Shown: one piece after another, positions 37,369-46,968 of the stretch | Position numbering within the stretch: position 1 is the stretch's first letter | Layout: each line of letters begins with the position of its first letter | Source: Microbacterium hibisci | GTDB lineage: Bacteria; Actinomycetota; Actinomycetes; Actinomycetales; Microbacteriaceae | NCBI RefSeq assembly: GCF_015278255.1 | Contig: NZ_JADIJC010000001.1 | Location: 1 to 64,000 of the forward strand | Reading direction: 5' to 3' | Length of the DNA stretch: 64,000 bases | Position numbers and translations under genes: made by a program | The notes under the pieces: model-generated | Told to the model about the DNA's origin: nothing | Database searches by the model: none | Seen by the model: only the letters and a program-made list of their open reading frames with translations

Positions 37369-38670
37369 TCACTCGTAGCGGAGCGAGTCGACCGGATCGG
37401 CCTTCGCCGCCCGGGCGGCCGGGAGCGTCCCCGCGAGGAAGGCGATCGCCATGACCAGCAGGATGATCGCGGCGACCGAGGCCGGGTCGAACGCGATGAG
37501 GGTCAGGCCCGGGAGGTCGGCGAGCAGCGTCCCGGAGAGCACCGAGCTCAGCCCGGTGCCGGCCGCGATCGCGACCGCTGCGCCGATCGCGGACCCGAGG
37601 AAGCCGATGAACGTGGCTTCGAGGCTGAACAGCCCGAACACCTTTCCGCTTCCCATGCCCATCGCCTTCATCAGGCCGATCTCACGGGTGCGTTCCTGAA
37701 CGGACATGTAGAGGGTGTTCACGATCCCGAACGCGGCGGCGAGGAGAGCGATGATCGCGAAGGCATTGAGAACGAGGACTATCCCGTCGATCACGGTGGT
37801 GATCATGCCGAGCTGATCTGAGATCGTCGTGCCGGTGAAACCCGCGTCGGCGAGTCGCTCCTTGAGCGCCTCGATCTCATCGTCGGTCGCATCCGGGTCG
37901 AACCAGACGCTGGCGGAGGAGTACCGGTCGGCTTCCTCGGCGGGGATCCCGGTGGACTGGGCCTCGAACAGCGCATCCGTGAGCGCGGAATTGATCAGGA
38001 TGCTGGACCCTGTGGGCGAAGCGAGCGCGGCCTCCGTGACTCCTACGACGGTCGCATCGATGGTGTGCTGGGTGCGCAGGCCGTCAGTGATCCCGATGGT
38101 GACGGTCTGTCCGACGGCATCGGCATCGCCGTCGAAGCCCAGCGGCTCCACATACGACTGGGGGAGGGCGACCTCGAAGCCGACGGTGTCGTTGTCGGGC
38201 TCGGCGCCGTCGGCGAGGACGGTGGTTTGGCCGGCGACGAGACTGCCGACCGACGCGGCGAACCGGGTGCCGTCCTCGAACTGCACGAAGTCCGGGCTGA
38301 TGCTGCGCTGCGGGTCGACGCGAACCACCCCGTCGATGCCTTCGATGGTGTCGATGTCCTCGGGCGTGAGCGCGGTGACCGTCATCCCGGGGATGCCGGT
38401 GGACACGGCATCCGGATCGTATTCCTGCGGTTCGTCGGTGCCGGCGAGGGGATCGCCCGCGCCTTCGGCGGTCTTGGTGACCGTCATGGCGTCGGAGGCG
38501 CCGACGCCGGAGACGGTGTTATCGATGTAGTTGTTGATCCCGGTGCCGAGGCCGCTGGTGATGGCGAGGGTGAACGCGCCGATGAAGATCGACAGGATCG
38601 TGAGGATCGTGCGGGTCTTCGACCGGAAGGTGTTGGCGACCGCGGAGCCGATCAGGTCGAGGGTCTTCAT
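37369..38670 (-). CDS. MacB/FtsX-type ABC exporter permease
   Basis: The 433-aa protein has one N-terminal membrane helix, a long extracytoplasmic domain (about 45-290) and three C-terminal helices. It contains the FtsX signature GIVNTLYMSVQERTREIGLMKAMGM and ends ARAAKADPVDSLRYE. Such permeases work as mechanotransmitters that expel peptides, antibiotics or lipids. ATG 38670 overlaps the ATPase stop by 4 nt. A two-component system is transcribed divergently. Confidence 0.92.
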   Translation of the reverse strand: MKTLDLIGSAVANTFRSKTRTILTILSIFIGAFTLAITSGLGTGINNYIDNTVSGVGASDAMTVTKTAEGAGDPLAGTDEPQEYDPDAVSTGIPGMTVTALTPEDIDTIEGIDGVVRVDPQRSISPDFVQFEDGTRFAASVGSLVAGQTTVLADGAEPDNDTVGFEVALPQSYVEPLGFDGDADAVGQTVTIGITDGLRTQHTIDATVVGVTEAALASPTGSSILINSALTDALFEAQSTGIPAEEADRYSSASVWFDPDATDDEIEALKERLADAGFTGTTISDQLGMITTVIDGIVLVLNAFAIIALLAAAFGIVNTLYMSVQERTREIGLMKAMGMGSGKVFGLFSLEATFIGFLGSAIGAAVAIAAGTGLSSVLSGTLLADLPGLTLIAFDPASVAAIILLVMAIAFLAGTLPAARAAKADPVDSLRYE

Positions 38671-39368
38671 GCGGCCACCCCCTCGGCCGTGTCGCCGACG
38701 AGTTCCCCGTCGCGGATTCGCAATTGCCTATCGCAGCGCGCGGCGAGGTCCTCGTCGTGGGTGACGACGATGAGAGTGATGCCGTGCTCTCTATTCAGGT
38801 TGAACAGGATGTCCTCGACGATCGACCCGGTCTTGGAGTCCAGATTGCCGGTGGGCTCGTCCGCGAAGATGATCCGCGGGTTGTTGACCAGAGCGCGGGC
38901 GATCACGACGCGCTGCTTCTGGCCTCCGGAGAGATTGACGGCCTTGTTCCTGGCTTTGTCGCCGAGCTCGAGCTGCTCGAGCGCCGCCATGCCGCGGCGC
39001 TTGCGCTCAGCGGCGCCGACGCCCGCGATCTTCAACGGCAGGGTGACGTTGTCGAGCACAGAGGCGCTGGGGATGAGGAAGAACTGCTGGAACACGAATC
39101 CGAAGGTCTTGTTGCGGGTGCGATTCAGCCTTCGGCCTTTCAGCGAGCGCGTGTCGAGGTTCTCCAGCGTCAGGCGCCCGCTGGTGGGGGCGTCGAGGAG
39201 GGCGAGGATGTGCATGAGGGTGGACTTCCCCGACCCGGACTTGCCGAGGATCGCGATGGACTCGCCCTCGTTGATGCTGAAGCTCACCCCCTTGAGGGCG
39301 TCGAAGCGGGTCTGGCCGCGGCCGTACGACTTGTGCACGTCGTCGGCGCGGATGATCGCGGTACTCAC
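38667..39368 (-). CDS. MacB/LolD-type ABC exporter ATPase
   Basis: The 233-aa ATPase has Walker A GKSGSGKST at 42-50, the signature LSGGQKQRVVIARAL, Walker B IIFADEPTGNLDS and the H-loop VVTHDEDLA. The GNLDS sequence and length fit the LolD/MacB class. GTG 39368 is preferred because AGGAG lies upstream; an in-frame TTG at 39389 lies before that RBS. It powers the downstream permease. Confidence 0.93.
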   Translation of the reverse strand: MSTAIIRADDVHKSYGRGQTRFDALKGVSFSINEGESIAILGKSGSGKSTLMHILALLDAPTSGRLTLENLDTRSLKGRRLNRTRNKTFGFVFQQFFLIPSASVLDNVTLPLKIAGVGAAERKRRGMAALEQLELGDKARNKAVNLSGGQKQRVVIARALVNNPRIIFADEPTGNLDSKTGSIVEDILFNLNREHGITLIVVTHDEDLAARCDRQLRIRDGELVGDTAEGVAA

Positions 39369-39472
39369 GGGAAGGCTCCTGAATGCCAAAAGTGGCGGGG
39401 TCGGATGTCGAGTCGATCTCCACGATCTCCTCCGCGCGCCGTTCGCGCGTCACCCTGCCGTGGACACTCGTG

Positions 39473-39509
39473 TACCGCAGTCGCAGTATCGTGGAATCCC
39501 GCAGCAGGG
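39473..39509. promoter_or_regulatory. Putative response-regulator site between ABC operon and sensor kinase
   Basis: TACCGC-AGTC-GCAGTA (39473-39488) is an imperfect dyad of the form TACyGC-N4-GCrGTA. A further CCGCAG half-site starts 11 bases after the dyad ends (39499-39504). The same dyad, half-site and distance occur before the DHA2 pump at 41414. It lies in the 178-bp divergent gap. Confidence 0.65.
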
Positions 39510-39546
39510 TGACGACCTGCCAGCCTCGGCGCGGCACACTGGTGGG

Positions 39547-40746
39547 GTGATCAGTGATCCGACCCGTCCGGCCCCGACGCCGGACGTGCTCGCACCGCCG
39601 CACCCGGCGATGCCGGGATGGGTGGGCGATGTGATCGCTGCGGTCCTGATCGTCGCCGTCGCATTCGCCCCGCTGCCGGGACCCGAGTTCCGGCCGGACG
39701 GGTGGGCACAGTTCGCGCTGGTGGTCGCGCCCGCCGCGCTCCTGCCGTTCCGCCGGCGGTGGCCGGTCCCGGTGCTGCTCGTCTGCCTTGCTCTGTATGG
39801 AGTCGCGGCGTGGATCGGGTTGCTCTCACCCGGGATCGGACTCGGAGTCGCTATCGCGATGTTCGGCGTCGCGAACCGTTCCACCCGCCGCCGCACCGTC
39901 ATCGTCGGCGCGATCACCGTCGTGATCGTGTTCGTGTTCAGCATTCCGGCGGCGGTGGGCAGCGTGTTCGATCCACGGGTGTTCCAGTTCGTCTTCGCGG
40001 TGGCGTTCGCCGCCGCCGCCGGTGACGGGGCGCGTTCGCGCCGCGCGTACATCGCGGCGATCACCGAGCGCGCCGAGCGCGCCGAACAGACCAGGGAGGC
40101 GGAAGCTCGCCGCAGGGTCACCGAGGAACGGCTGCGGCTGGCGCGCGACCTGCACGACGCCGTCGCGCACCAGATCGCGGTGATCAGTCTGAACGCAGGC
40201 GTCGCCTCTTCCGCACTTCCCGGCCACCCCGAGCGCGCCGCGGTCGCCCTCGGCACGATCCGCGGTGCCGCACGCACGGTGCTGGGGGAGATCGGCGGGC
40301 TGCTCGCGATGCTGCGCGCCGATGACCCGGACGACGGCGTCGATGCGCCGCAGGTCGGTCTGGAACGGCTGCCCGATCTGCTCGATCAGTTCCGCAGCAC
40401 CGGCTTAGACGTGCAGGTGCGCATCGAAGGAGATACCGATCAGGCGACCGGGGCGGTGGGGATCGTGGCGTATCGGGTGATTCAAGAGGCGCTCACGAAT
40501 GCCCACAAGCACGGCGCCGAGCATCGCGCCCACATCCTCATCGACGTGGATACCGCTGCTCTGCGGGTGGTGGTGACGAATCCGGTCCATGCCGACTCTG
40601 CTCCCGGGGGCGCCGGTACCGGGGTGGGGCTGATCGGACTGAGGGAACGCGTCGGCTCCGTGAGGGGGTCCGTGCGCGCCGGCCCCGCACCCGGCGGGTG
40701 GAGGCTGTCCGCGATCCTGCCGCTGACGAAGGAAGGAGCCCCATGA
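39547..40746 (+). CDS. NarL-type sensor histidine kinase
   Basis: The 399-aa membrane kinase has four to five N-terminal helices (about 20-155), a short coiled coil, a HisKA_3 domain with phospho-acceptor His203 in RDLHDAVAHQ, and a C-terminal ATPase domain with GTGVGLIGLRERV. No periplasmic sensor domain is visible, so it probably senses within the membrane or through the ABC exporter. GTG 39547 has GGGG upstream. The response regulator overlaps its stop by 4 nt. Confidence 0.92.
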   Translation: MISDPTRPAPTPDVLAPPHPAMPGWVGDVIAAVLIVAVAFAPLPGPEFRPDGWAQFALVVAPAALLPFRRRWPVPVLLVCLALYGVAAWIGLLSPGIGLGVAIAMFGVANRSTRRRTVIVGAITVVIVFVFSIPAAVGSVFDPRVFQFVFAVAFAAAAGDGARSRRAYIAAITERAERAEQTREAEARRRVTEERLRLARDLHDAVAHQIAVISLNAGVASSALPGHPERAAVALGTIRGAARTVLGEIGGLLAMLRADDPDDGVDAPQVGLERLPDLLDQFRSTGLDVQVRIEGDTDQATGAVGIVAYRVIQEALTNAHKHGAEHRAHILIDVDTAALRVVVTNPVHADSAPGGAGTGVGLIGLRERVGSVRGSVRAGPAPGGWRLSAILPLTKEGAP

Positions 40747-41408
40747 TCGAAGTGCTCGTCGCCGACGACCAGGCGCTGATCAGGCAGGCCGTCACCGATA
40801 TCCTCGCCGGCCACTCCGATATCACCGTCAGCGGTCGGGCCGTCGACGGAGCCGACGCCGTCGACCAGGCCGGGCGACTCCGCCCCGACGTCGTCGTGAT
40901 GGACATCCGCATGCCCGGCCTCGACGGCATCGCGGCGACCGCCCGTATCTGCGCCGACCCCGCCCTCGCCGATACCCGCGTACTCATCCTCACCACGTTC
41001 GAGGAAGACGAGTATCTCGTGGCCGCGCTGCGCGCCGGTGCGAGCGGATTCATCGGCAAGGGCGCCGAACCTGAGGATATCGTGCGCGCCGTGCGCGCCG
41101 TGCACGCGGGCGACGCACTGCTGTCCCCGGCGGCTACGCGCGCCCTGATCACACGGTACGTCACCGTCCCCGCGCGCCCGGCGCTCGAGACCATCCCGGA
41201 ACTGGCGGAGCTGACAGATCGGGAACGGGAGGTGCTGCTGCTGGTCGCCAGAGGGCGCTCCAACCAAGAGATCGCCGAGGACCTCGTCATCTCCCCGCAC
41301 ACGGCGAAGACGCACGTGAACCGGGTGATGACGAAACTGCACGCCCACGATCGCGCCCAGCTGGTGATCATCGCGTACGAGACCGGCCTGCTCGCCCCGG
41401 GGACCTGA
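40743..41408 (+). CDS. NarL/LuxR family response regulator
   Basis: The 221-aa protein has a receiver domain with phosphorylation site Asp54 (VVMDIRMPGLDG) and a C-terminal LuxR HTH (LTDREREVLLLVARGRSNQE... AKTHVNRVMTKL). It is partnered with the kinase upstream. The repeated dyads at 39473 and 41414 are its likely binding sites, which would make the ABC operon, its own operon and the DHA2 pump one regulon. Confidence 0.94.
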   Translation: MIEVLVADDQALIRQAVTDILAGHSDITVSGRAVDGADAVDQAGRLRPDVVVMDIRMPGLDGIAATARICADPALADTRVLILTTFEEDEYLVAALRAGASGFIGKGAEPEDIVRAVRAVHAGDALLSPAATRALITRYVTVPARPALETIPELAELTDREREVLLLVARGRSNQEIAEDLVISPHTAKTHVNRVMTKLHAHDRAQLVIIAYETGLLAPGT

Positions 41409-41413
41409 GCGCG

Positions 41414-41450
41414 TACTGCGGACGCGGTACGCGAAGATGCCGCAGTGGGG
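41414..41450. promoter_or_regulatory. Putative response-regulator site before the DHA2 pump
   Basis: TACTGC-GGAC-GCGGTA (41414-41429) matches the dyad at 39473 at 12 of 16 bases. CCGCAG at 41440-41445 has exactly the same 11-base offset from the dyad end, followed by GGGG in place of AGGG. The site begins 6 bp after the response regulator stop. Confidence 0.65.
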
Positions 41451-41487
41451 GGACGCGCCGCGGGTGATCGGCTCGGACGATTGAGGG

Positions 41488-43095
41488 GTGAGTGAATACC
41501 GCCCCGACACGACGACCGCGAGCCGGACCGGTTCCCGCCATATCCTGCCCGTCTTCGCCGGGCTGCTGGTGGCGATGCTGCTGGGTTCGTTGGATCAGAC
41601 GATCTTCTCCACCGCGCTGCCGACCATCGTGGGCGAGCTCGGAGGGGTGAACCACATGCTGTGGGTGACCACGGCGTACCTTGTCGCGTCGACGATCATG
41701 ATGCCGATCTACGGCAAGCTCGGCGATCTGATCGGCCGCAAGGGCCTGTTCATCGGGGCGCTGTCGATCTTCCTGATCGGGTCGGTCGTCGGCGGGCTCG
41801 CGCCGGACATGACGTGGCTCATCATCGCCCGCGCCGTGCAGGGCGTCGGCGGGGGCGGGCTGATGATCCTGTCGCAGGCGATCATCGCGGACGTCGCCCC
41901 GGTGCGCGAGCGCTCCAAGTACATGGGGGTCATGGGCGCCGTCTTCGGCCTGTCCGCGGTCGTCGGACCGCTGCTGGGCGGATGGTTCACCGAGACGGCG
42001 CACTGGCGGTGGGCGTTCTGGATCAACATCCCTCTCGGCATCGTCGCGATTGCGCTCGCCGCGTTCTTCCTCAAACTGCCGAAGCACGACACCAGGATCC
42101 GGTTCGACACCTGGGGCGTGCTCACCATGGCGATCGCGGTCACCGCGGTCATCCTGGTCGCGTCCTGGGGCGGCACCGAGCATGAGTGGGACTCACCGCT
42201 CATCATCACGCTGATCGTCGTCGCGACCCTCTTCAGCGGGCTCTTCGTTCTGGCGGAGCACAAGGCGGTCGAACCGATCATCCCGCTCGGTCTTTTCCGT
42301 TCCCGGAACTTCGTGCTCGCCACGGTGGCCGGGCTCTTCATCGGTGTCGCGATGTTCGGCGCGATCGCCTACCTGCCCACCTATCTGCAGATGGTCACCG
42401 GCGTGAACGCCACGGTGTCGGGGCTGATGCTGATCCCGATGATCGCCGGTCTCATGGTCGGGGCGATCACCACCGGACAGCTCGCGGCGAAGACGGGACG
42501 GTACAAATGGATGCCGATCGCCAGCATGATCGGGCTTGGCATCGGTCTGTGGCTGCTGTCGACCCTCGCCGTCGAGACGCCGCTCGGGGTCCTGATGAGC
42601 TATCTGTTCGTCCTCGGGCTTGGCGTGGGCCTCGGCATGCAGATCCTCGTGCTCGTCGTGCAGAACTCTTTCCCCGACTCCCAGGTGGGCACCGCCACGG
42701 CGTCCAACAACTTCTTCCGTGAGATCGGCGCCTCCCTCGGCGGCGCGATCGTCGGCGCACTGTTCACGGCCAACCTGACGGGCCTTCTCGCCGAGCGGAT
42801 GCCTGCGCGAGGGGGCGAAGCCGGCGATCTGAACTCGCTCACGCCGGCGATGGTCCGCGACCTGCCGGATCAGATTCGGGAGACGATCATCGGCGCCTAC
42901 AACGACGCCCTGACTCCGGTCTTCGCGACCCTGATTCCGATGGTCGTCGCCGGATTCATCGCGGTGCTCTTCATCCGGGAGGTGCCGTTGCGAGCTTCGA
43001 GGGATGACCGGGAAGCCGCCCCGCGGACCGAAGGCGGCGCTGATGCCGAGGAGTCCGCCGCGAGCGGCATGGCCGACGTCGACTCGTCTGCGTAG
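41488..43095 (+). CDS. DHA2 family (EmrB/QacA) multidrug efflux pump
   Basis: The 535-aa pump with 14 predicted helices has DHA2 motifs LGSLDQTIFSTALPTI in helix 1, KLGDLIGRKGLF in motif A, and FGLSAVVGPLLGGWF in motif C. It exports cationic drugs or similar compounds with protons. GTG 41488 has GAGGGG upstream. It lies 79 bp behind the response regulator with a putative regulator site in the gap, so it probably responds to the same signal as the ABC exporter. Confidence 0.92.
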   Translation: MSEYRPDTTTASRTGSRHILPVFAGLLVAMLLGSLDQTIFSTALPTIVGELGGVNHMLWVTTAYLVASTIMMPIYGKLGDLIGRKGLFIGALSIFLIGSVVGGLAPDMTWLIIARAVQGVGGGGLMILSQAIIADVAPVRERSKYMGVMGAVFGLSAVVGPLLGGWFTETAHWRWAFWINIPLGIVAIALAAFFLKLPKHDTRIRFDTWGVLTMAIAVTAVILVASWGGTEHEWDSPLIITLIVVATLFSGLFVLAEHKAVEPIIPLGLFRSRNFVLATVAGLFIGVAMFGAIAYLPTYLQMVTGVNATVSGLMLIPMIAGLMVGAITTGQLAAKTGRYKWMPIASMIGLGIGLWLLSTLAVETPLGVLMSYLFVLGLGVGLGMQILVLVVQNSFPDSQVGTATASNNFFREIGASLGGAIVGALFTANLTGLLAERMPARGGEAGDLNSLTPAMVRDLPDQIRETIIGAYNDALTPVFATLIPMVVAGFIAVLFIREVPLRASRDDREAAPRTEGGADAEESAASGMADVDSSA

Positions 43096-43202
43096 CGGCG
43101 GGGCAGGCGCCCAGCTTGCGAGCCGGAGGGTTGCGGATCGCGGGGGCGCGACCTGATGTGCGCGGATGTGCGCTTCGGTGCGTTCGCGGGGATCGGCGGT
43201 CC

Positions 43203-43246
43203 ATCATGGTGGCGAATCGAGTCGGGAAACGATTTCCCACCATGAT
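43203..43246 (+). promoter_or_regulatory. Nested dyads before the PL11 lyase gene
   Basis: GGGAAA-CGA-TTTCCC (43224-43238) sits inside an outer 10-bp inverted repeat (43203-43212 with 43237-43246), and the RBS AGGAGG starts 3 bp later at 43249. The inner dyad resembles LacI-family operators but has a 3-bp centre. The outer repeat could form an mRNA hairpin just before the RBS. The two share bases and compete. Confidence 0.55.
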
Positions 43247-43259
43247 CGAGGAGGATCCG

Positions 43260-46200
43260 ATGGTTCAACGGACTGCGAGGCGACGCTCGGCAGGAGTCGC
43301 CGCAGCCACGATCTCCGTACTGGCGGTCGCACTGCTTCCTGGCGTGAGCGCGATCGCCGCAGAGAGCGTCACGGACGTGTCGTTCGACTTCGGCCCCGTG
43401 GGCAGCGCGTCACCCGAGGGATGGATCGGGGTCGACCCCACCGTTGCGTACTCGCCCGAACTCGGATACGGCTTCACGACAGCCCCGAGGGACGCGAAGG
43501 ACCGCGGCGGGGAGGACCTGATGCGCGGGGACTTCGTGAACTCAACGCCGTACGAGTTCGTGGTGGACGTCCCGAACGGCCTGTACAACGTCACGGCCTG
43601 GATGGGCGACATCCAAGCCGGTTCCGGAAACCGCACCAACCTGGAGATCGAGGGGACTCTCTACCCGGGGGCCAGCACGCCAGGCGGCGAGGTGCGCGAG
43701 CAGACGTTCTCGAGCATCGCCGTGGCGGACGGACAGTTGACGATCAAGGCGCTCGAGAACGTCGGCCGGCTGAACGGACTGCACGTCTACGCGCTGCCGA
43801 CGGCACCGACCGGGCTCGTCGCCTCCGACACCGACCCGGCGGCCGGAGCCGTCACGCTGGCGTGGGACGCAATGCCTGAGGCGACGGGGTACACCGTGTA
43901 CCGTACGGGTGGCGGGCAGAGCCGCGTCGAGGTCGGGACGACGACCGAGCCGACATTCACCGACACCGGCCTCATCCGAGGCGAGGCGTACACGTACACG
44001 GTCAGCCAGCAGCGCGGCCAGCACAGCTCCCCGGACAGTGATCCCGTCGAGGTGACGGTCGTCGACCCGGACGCCGAAGCGCCCGCCCCGCCGACGGGGT
44101 TGCGCGTGGAGGCGCTGGAGCGCGAGTCGGCCACCATCGCGTGGGACACCGCCGAGGACGCCCTCGAGTGGATGGTGTACCGCACGACGCAGACCGACAT
44201 CCCGTTCGAGCTGATCGCGCGGGTCGATGAGCCGACGTACACGGACAGCGACGTCTTCACGACCATTCCCTACCTGTACCAGGTGGTCGCCGTGGGAGCG
44301 GGTGGCTCGTCGGAGGCGTCTGCGTCGCTCACGACCGAGACCACGGAGCGTCTCGTGCGTCCGATGGAGCGCCTCGACCGTGGCGTCGTCGCGGTTCGTG
44401 CCAGCGAGACGGATGTGCATGTCAGCTGGCGCCTGCTCGGTCTCGACCCCACCGACCTCGGCTTCGTCCTCGAGCGTTCGACCGGTGGCGCGCCCTACAA
44501 GGCGCTCGCCTCGGCGCCCTTGACAGGCGGCACCAGCTTCTTGGATACGACAGCCGATCTCTCGAAGTCGAACGCCTACCGCGTTCGGCCCGTGATCGAC
44601 GGCAAGAAGCAGGCCCCGAGCAAGGCGTTCACGTTGTCGGCCGACCACGCCATTGAGCCGATCGTGCGCATCCCGCTGCGCGAAGGTAAGGGACCGATCA
44701 AGTTCACGTGGACCGGTGACCTCGACGGCGACGGGGCATACGACTATCTCGTCGACCGTCACAACGAGCAGCAGCAGATCGAGGCGTACCGCAGCGACGG
44801 CACGTTCCTGTGGTCTGTCGACTTCGGCTACAACAGCATCGACCAGCACAACGTGGAAGGCGGTTCGGCCACCATCGACGTCGGGCACAATGACGGCGTC
44901 TCGGTCTACGACTTCGACAGCGACGGCAAGGCCGAGGTGGCGATCAAGCTCGCCAACGGCGTCACTTTCGGAGACGGCCAGGTCTTCGCCGCCGGCTCTG
45001 ACGACCTCGACCAGTACGTCGCGATCCTCGACGGCGAGACCGGCACGTTGCGCGCGACGGCTCCCTTCCCGGACGACTATGTCGTGGACGGCGCCCTGTA
45101 CACCCGCTTCAGCGTCGGGTACCTCGACGGTGAGACCCCCAGCCTGATCGCCTACATGAAGAACCGCATCGGCGGCGGGCAGCCGGCGAAGTTCAACCTC
45201 GCGCATGTCGCATGGAACTTCGACGGCGAACAGATCTCCGAGCTCTGGCAGTTCCACCGCGGATCCCAGGATCTGCACGACGGCCACAACTCGCGGATCG
45301 TCGACCTCGACGGCGACGGCCGGGACGAGATCGTCGAGATCGCCTACGCGCTCAACAGCGACGGAACCCTAAGGTACAGCCTCACCCCGCAGGACATCCG
45401 TCACGGCGATCGGTACTACATCACCGACATCGACCCGGCACGGCCCGGCCTCGAGGGTTACGGCATCCAGCAGACCCACGAAGCGAACCTCCTCGATTAC
45501 TACTACGACGCGTCGTCCGGCGAAGTGATCTGGAAGCACTTCTCGAACAAGCCGATGGGTGAGGGCGACGCCGGCCGCGGCAACGTCGCAGACGTCGACC
45601 CGCGCTTCCCCGGGCTGGAGACCTACACCCTGGACGGCGAGCCCAACTGGGAGGCGAGCCAGATCGGCCTGTGGAATGCCGCGACCAACCAGCTTGTAGA
45701 GGCCGACACGGCGAAGCAGCCGTGGCCCGGCCACAACATCTGGTGGGACGGAGACCAGCTCCGCGAGATCTGGCACGCCAACCCCACCCCCGACAACCGC
45801 GACGCGCGCGTCACGAAATGGGACTGGGAGAACCCGACCAACTGGGACGAGACCCCGACGCTGCTGCGCACTGAGGAGTATGGCGCGGTCACGGCATCAG
45901 GCGGTTCGGTGAACTACCTGCACGTCGGCGACATCTTCGGCGACTGGCGAGAGGAGATCGTGCTGACGACGCCCGAGTTCGACGAACTGGTGATATTCAC
46001 CACTGACATCCCGACGGATCAGCGCCTCTACACACTGGCTCACAACCCGCTGTACCGCAGTGGAATGAACCAGAAGGGGTACGTCCAGTCCGGCCAGGTC
46101 GACTACTTCCTCGGGCACGGTATGGAACAGCCGCCGACCCCCGACATCCGCTACGCCGGTGACGAGCCGGCAACGGACACGGTGCGTCCCGAGGTGTCGC

Positions 46201-46733
46201 TGGTGGCACCGTCGGCTGGTCTGGTGCGTGAGCTGCAGATCCAGGTCAACGCGTCGGACGCCGGTGGCCTGGAGAAGATCGTCGCGAATGTCTATCGAGG
46301 GTCCCAGCTCGTCAAGAGCACGCAGACCAGCGTGAACGGCGCGTCCTCGGGCACGCACGCGGCGACGGTGCAATTGCCGGACGGGGCGTACACGATCAAG
46401 TTCAATGCTCACGACTGGGCGGGGAATGTATCGCGAACGGGCGCCTTCGACGTCGTCGTGGACGCGACGGCACCGACAGCCACCGTCAAGGACGGGCCGG
46501 GCTTCACGCGCGCGACGGGTGACACCTTCGACGTCATCAGCTACAAGCTGTACGACGCAGGCAAGATCGACCGCGTGGAGCTGAACGGTGTCGCGAAGGA
46601 CCTGAGCAACAACGCGTGGTCCGATGTGAACGGCATCCGACCGGGGGTGTTCGGGGCGGTGAGCGGACCCAACGTGCTCGTCGTGTTCGATGTGGCCGGC
46701 AACAGCCAGAGCTACAGATTCACCCTCAACTGA
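43260..46733 (+). CDS. Secreted rhamnogalacturonan lyase, PL11 family, multidomain
   Basis: The 1157-aa exoenzyme starts at ATG 43260 with AGGAGG upstream. A signal peptide (about 1-34, ending SAIAA) is followed by a galactose-binding/malectin-like domain (to about 180), two fibronectin-III-like domains (to about 360), and the PL11 catalytic beta-propeller at about 363-967. The propeller has calcium-loop repeats such as DLDGDGAYD, DFDSDGKAE and DLDGDGRDE, plus FGDWREEIVL. The C-terminal 180 residues are Ig-like. PL11 enzymes cleave the rhamnose-galacturonate backbone of rhamnogalacturonan I by beta-elimination. It is presumably the first step of the locus that follows. Confidence 0.93.
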   Translation: MVQRTARRRSAGVAAATISVLAVALLPGVSAIAAESVTDVSFDFGPVGSASPEGWIGVDPTVAYSPELGYGFTTAPRDAKDRGGEDLMRGDFVNSTPYEFVVDVPNGLYNVTAWMGDIQAGSGNRTNLEIEGTLYPGASTPGGEVREQTFSSIAVADGQLTIKALENVGRLNGLHVYALPTAPTGLVASDTDPAAGAVTLAWDAMPEATGYTVYRTGGGQSRVEVGTTTEPTFTDTGLIRGEAYTYTVSQQRGQHSSPDSDPVEVTVVDPDAEAPAPPTGLRVEALERESATIAWDTAEDALEWMVYRTTQTDIPFELIARVDEPTYTDSDVFTTIPYLYQVVAVGAGGSSEASASLTTETTERLVRPMERLDRGVVAVRASETDVHVSWRLLGLDPTDLGFVLERSTGGAPYKALASAPLTGGTSFLDTTADLSKSNAYRVRPVIDGKKQAPSKAFTLSADHAIEPIVRIPLREGKGPIKFTWTGDLDGDGAYDYLVDRHNEQQQIEAYRSDGTFLWSVDFGYNSIDQHNVEGGSATIDVGHNDGVSVYDFDSDGKAEVAIKLANGVTFGDGQVFAAGSDDLDQYVAILDGETGTLRATAPFPDDYVVDGALYTRFSVGYLDGETPSLIAYMKNRIGGGQPAKFNLAHVAWNFDGEQISELWQFHRGSQDLHDGHNSRIVDLDGDGRDEIVEIAYALNSDGTLRYSLTPQDIRHGDRYYITDIDPARPGLEGYGIQQTHEANLLDYYYDASSGEVIWKHFSNKPMGEGDAGRGNVADVDPRFPGLETYTLDGEPNWEASQIGLWNAATNQLVEADTAKQPWPGHNIWWDGDQLREIWHANPTPDNRDARVTKWDWENPTNWDETPTLLRTEEYGAVTASGGSVNYLHVGDIFGDWREEIVLTTPEFDELVIFTTDIPTDQRLYTLAHNPLYRSGMNQKGYVQSGQVDYFLGHGMEQPPTPDIRYAGDEPATDTVRPEVSLVAPSAGLVRELQIQVNASDAGGLEKIVANVYRGSQLVKSTQTSVNGASSGTHAATVQLPDGAYTIKFNAHDWAGNVSRTGAFDVVVDATAPTATVKDGPGFTRATGDTFDVISYKLYDAGKIDRVELNGVAKDLSNNAWSDVNGIRPGVFGAVSGPNVLVVFDVAGNSQSYRFTLN

Positions 46734-46746
46734 TCTGACGTCGTTT

Positions 46747-46786
46747 CGACTGCTGCCCCTTCCGGCTACGGGAGGGGCAGCAGTCG
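46747..46786. terminator. Terminator after the PL11 lyase gene
   Basis: A perfect 14-bp inverted repeat (46747-46760 with 46773-46786) closes a 12-nt loop 13 bp after the lyase stop. It could also stop transcription from the minus-strand operon on the right. The 180 bp between it and the ThuA-like gene contain nothing I can name. Confidence 0.85.
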
Positions 46787-46968
46787 ATTGTGGACCGGAC
46801 CGCGCAGGATGGCGCATCAGGACCGTAGAGGGAATTCGTGAGTCCCGGTGAGGCCAGGGTTTGGAGCCGTGATGAAGCCAGCCGGTGTGCCGTCGAAGCC
46901 GCCCCGGGCGACCAGGTGGCGTCCCTGCTGCTTGAAGGGAATCCCCACTGTCGCATCGTGCGACCGGA

